A stretch of 23,692 bases of DNA from Schoenoplectus triqueter (Eukaryota > Streptophyta > Magnoliopsida > Poales > Cyperaceae). The first letter of the stretch is position 1. Every line of letters begins with the position of its first letter. The stretch covers positions 1 through 23,692 of the forward strand of contig CAXKVV010000454.1 of assembly GCA_964058805.1 (NCBI GenBank), in the 5' to 3' direction. The translations under genes and the position numbers were made by a program. Of this stretch, positions 21,068 to 23,692 are shown piece after piece. The notes below the pieces were generated by a model. The model saw only the letters and a program-made list of their open reading frames with translations, was not told where the DNA came from and did no database searches.

Positions 21068-21609
21068 TAAATTTGTAATATGAATAGTAGCTGTTTAATT
21101 TAGGAGGTGCAAGATAGGCAATCAAAACTTGGGTGTACCCAAGACGTTCAAAGATCTGATCGTTTATGTAAAGTTCGTTCTCTCTTTTTCGGGAGGTTTC
21201 AATTTTAAGGCCTGCTTGTTAACCTTTTTCAATGAAGTATTATCTTTTCGAATAACATGCCCCGACCATTTGTCAAAGCAAAGCCATTGGAAAGGATTAA
21301 CCACCACCAACAAGAATTTTCGTATTGAAGTTTACATGAATGCATCAGGTTGAAGTACCACTGAATCACAATAGTTACACTCGTCAATTTCCTTAACTGC
21401 TTTACAATGAAGATATACTAAGTTCTACGCTGCTGCACGACATCGCAGCTGGTTTCTCAAGAACGACATGCCACCAAACCCCCTCACCCCCTCCCCCTTC
21501 CTGCCTACAAACAAATAAACCAAAGATGCATGGAGTGTTCTAAATATACTAGAACCTCAGCACACAAAAGAAACAAAAGAGACAATCAAAGAAACAGAAC
21601 ATGAAAAAC

Positions 21610-23692
21610 TTAAATGTCTCTCTTAGGCCAAGACAGCCTCCTGTGATCAATTGCTCCATCCTTAGCCTCATTGAAACCATCAATCATAAAGCTCTCTTCT
21701 GGCGATAGAAAGCTCGAGCCTCTATCAGAAAAATCACCAGGTGTCTTGGGAGATGCTGAAGATGGGTCATGAGAACCCACACGCAGCTGCTGAAGTGTTG
21801 CAAAAGATTCTCGCATGGCAAACATTGCCTCAAAAAAGCGTGTGCATGATGAGAGAGCTGCTGGGATGGGCCGCAACATTTCCTTTATATTATTAAAACG
21901 GGGAATCAAATTATGTTGATCACGCATTTTTTTCACAAAAAAGAACAACGAAAACACTTGCAACATTGGAAAATTCAATTTTTCACCAGATACGTAAATT
22001 CTAGCTATGCTTGGTACACAAGAGTACACGGTTAAGGTGCATGGAATAATAGTAACCCACTTATCCATTTGTCCTTTTCTCCCTCTACCAGAGATATCCT
22101 CAAGCAATGAGGATTCTTATTGAAATTTTACTTATATAAGCACATAATCCTACAAATTCCACTCAGATTCCTAGAGGGGCAAAATATTAATGAAATTCAT
22201 AAATTCTCCGTGATTGGACAACTATCCAAGCATTGTGTATGTAAAAAAAAATTTAGAATCTTATGATTTAGTTCTGGATGAAAAAAAAACTAAAGGGGTT
22301 ATTTTGCAACTTACACCCCAAACAGACGGGGATTCTCTGAAATTTTGACTCCACTGAAAATCAGCAACTGATGCTGTTAATGCCTCATAATCACTAGCTG
22401 CCTTCAGCAACAACTCGGAGAATTGTTTCTATGTCATATTTCAACAAAAGACATGTATAAATATTAAGGCAACCAAATGAAAACAAAAAAAGATAGTATA
22501 GTGTTATAGTATCGTGACTAAACATCTAGATTAGAGTATGACTACATAAATGTATGTATATAAGTTATTCTGGCAAAACATGTTTCCGGCTGACCTACCA
22601 AGCCAGTCATACTTAGTATGTTCTGCTCTTTAAGAATGAAAATAGTAAATAAATTATATTGCAATTGGAGTCACCTGATACTCAGCTTCCACTGGAATGC
22701 AGTCAATTGAGTATGGTTGTTGAAGCCGAGCAATAATTCGATCCTACAGAAAAAGGAACAATTACATTGCTATTTAATCAAAGTAGAATATACATGAAAA
22801 CTGATTCATAAGATAAAATGAGTAAACTTAATTCAGGCAGTTCTGTCACCTTATTCTGAATCACGTCCTTGAGAATGGAAGTTATTCTAGCCAGGGATTC
22901 ACATTTCTTCTCCATCTCACTGACATGTGTGAGGTGTGCAATATTTTTATCATCCTGAAAGATTGTTGATGTAAACTTTATAATTTTAATAAATTTAGGG
23001 GGCATTAAACTACCATGTGTACCAAACTATTATGGTATCGAGCAGACTGCATCAGTGTAATTGATATTGAGCTGGTTCACTAAAGGTGAACTGCAATATA
23101 TGCAGAATGTACCAGTGAAACCAAATCTAGACCGACTGTTGGTTCATCAAAGTCATATAGTATTATCAAACAACCCCTAAGTAATTTAAAGATCAAGTAA
23201 AAGAATTGCATATAAAAATGGAACCTTTCTTCCTTGTAGTTCGACTTGCATATTGGCAAGATTGCGTTGCACAGAGGTTAGCTCCCTCAAAATTCTGACT
23301 AATTCATCCCCTTTGTCAAGATTCGCTTGATCTTCCTATTTGTGAAAAAAGAAAGATTAAAACCTCATCAGCACTATCCACATTTTAAAATTAAACACAT
23401 TTTAGAAGGGATGCAAAAGGAACACGAAGTAATTACTGCGAAGAGTTTTAGAATTGGGAATTACAATCCGTTCTCTAAACTGTTCACTTCCTTGACAGAT
23501 CCAAACGAGTTACTTCCAACAAAACTAACTGAAGCTGAGAAGATCTAGTGAATTTGTATACAGCTGACATAAAGGCTAAAATTGGAAATATGGAAAAACC
23601 TGAGGGGTTGGTATGGAAAAACCGAGATCAGAGGCGATGCACAACGCCTCAGCCATGCCTCCTGCCTGACGCTTTACCGGCGGCGGCTTCCT
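21610..23692 (-). CDS. AUG2: AUGMIN subunit 2, nearly complete; first codons beyond the right edge of the window
   Basis: Six minus-strand exons, in reading order: 23600-23692 (open at the window edge), 23225-23335, 22850-22954, 22675-22743, 22315-22428 and 21610-21882 (TAA stop). All junctions are phase 0 and the visible product is 254 residues. Conserved blocks, in order, are [121 protein letters not shown] and [14 protein letters not shown]. These follow the plant AUGMIN2 (At2g32980) pattern as I recall it. The first half is helical and coiled-coil-like. A Ser/Pro-rich tail (SPKTPGD) with candidate proline-directed phosphorylation sites ends the protein. AUG2 is one of eight augmin subunits, which recruit gamma-tubulin to existing microtubules for branching nucleation in spindle, phragmoplast and cortical arrays. 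Only about 15-20 N-terminal residues appear to be missing. Confidence 0.88.
21883..22314 (-). other. AUG2: Last intron of AUGMIN2 (432 bp) with a weak acceptor
   Basis: The donor is strong (GGT|GTAAGT). The acceptor is AATATAAAG|GAAATG, without a pyrimidine tract. The choice is fixed by protein continuity: SVWG joins directly to EMLRPIP, as in other AUG2 proteins. The reading frame stays open for 75 codons upstream of the acceptor, but reading through from the previous exon meets a stop soon after the donor, so intron retention would truncate the protein. Confidence 0.7.

Larger units (their letters stand above)
19700..21609. other. Intergenic region between the receptor gene and AUGMIN2 (convergent 3' ends)
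   Basis: It is AT-rich to about 20200, then becomes more mixed. It contains a possible hAT-like terminus (20207), a GC-rich hairpin (20439-20463), an exon-like open frame (20726-21004) and a 20-bp perfect inverted repeat (20911-20930 with 21048-21067). The part from 21350 to 21609 should include the 3' UTR of AUGMIN2 on the minus strand; no clear AATAAA is seen for it. Confidence 0.5.

Noticed and set aside
21129..21353. 74-residue plus-strand frame with a LTFFNEVLSF segment, considered as a LINE remnant
   Set aside because: The resemblance to reverse-transcriptase or endonuclease motifs is only a few residues, and no neighbouring retrotransposon sequence supports it.
1..23692. CRISPR arrays, bacterial operons, tRNA or rRNA genes
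   Set aside because: None seen. The spliced plant genes rule out a prokaryotic reading, and no cloverleaf or rRNA core sequence was recognised.

Overview
This window looks like nuclear DNA of a flowering plant, probably a eudicot. It is AT-rich and has spliced genes with GT..AG introns, plant-specific receptor kinases, (TA)n, (GA)n and (CT)n microsatellites, and small fold-back transposons. I cannot name the species from sequence alone.

Three protein-coding genes are supported. (1) Positions 228-2618 (+) hold the last six exons of a leucine-rich-repeat malectin receptor-like kinase: the membrane span, the whole kinase domain and the C-terminus. Its extracellular exons must lie to the left of the window. 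(2) Positions 7844-19471 (+) hold a complete gene of the same family (LRR-RLK subfamily VIII-2, which includes Arabidopsis At1g56130, At1g56140 and At1g56145). I could assemble it into 25 exons that splice in frame to 1034 residues: signal peptide, N-terminal cap, about 12 LRRs with nearly every repeat on its own 72-nt phase-2 exon, malectin domain, membrane span, and an RD-type Ser/Thr kinase with all catalytic residues. (3) Positions 21610-23692 (-) hold six exons of AUGMIN subunit 2, a microtubule-nucleation factor. Its first few codons lie to the right of the window.

The two kinases are a head-to-tail tandem pair with the same intron phases across the kinase domain, as expected of a receptor family that grows by local duplication. 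AUGMIN2 is an unrelated housekeeping neighbour, transcribed towards the kinases.

The 5.2-kb gap between the kinases (2619-7843) and the large introns of gene 2 hold accessory DNA. One family of ~400-bp fold-back elements has arms of ~180 bp around a 30-40-bp loop. One copy is intergenic (4912-5311) and one lies in intron 13 of gene 2, about 24 bp from the splice donor (13851-14240). Both have a compound TA/GA microsatellite at one end. A second fold-back family occurs at 4473-4824 and in intron 1 (8246-8509). There is also a 314-bp tandem duplication (5490-6108) and a 24-bp minisatellite just upstream of gene 2. The 19.5-21.6 kb gap holds a possible hAT-like terminus, a perfect 20-bp inverted repeat, a short GC-rich hairpin and an unidentified exon-like reading frame. 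I found no wholly new gene system. The most notable material is the matched fold-back elements and their placement around and inside the receptor gene.
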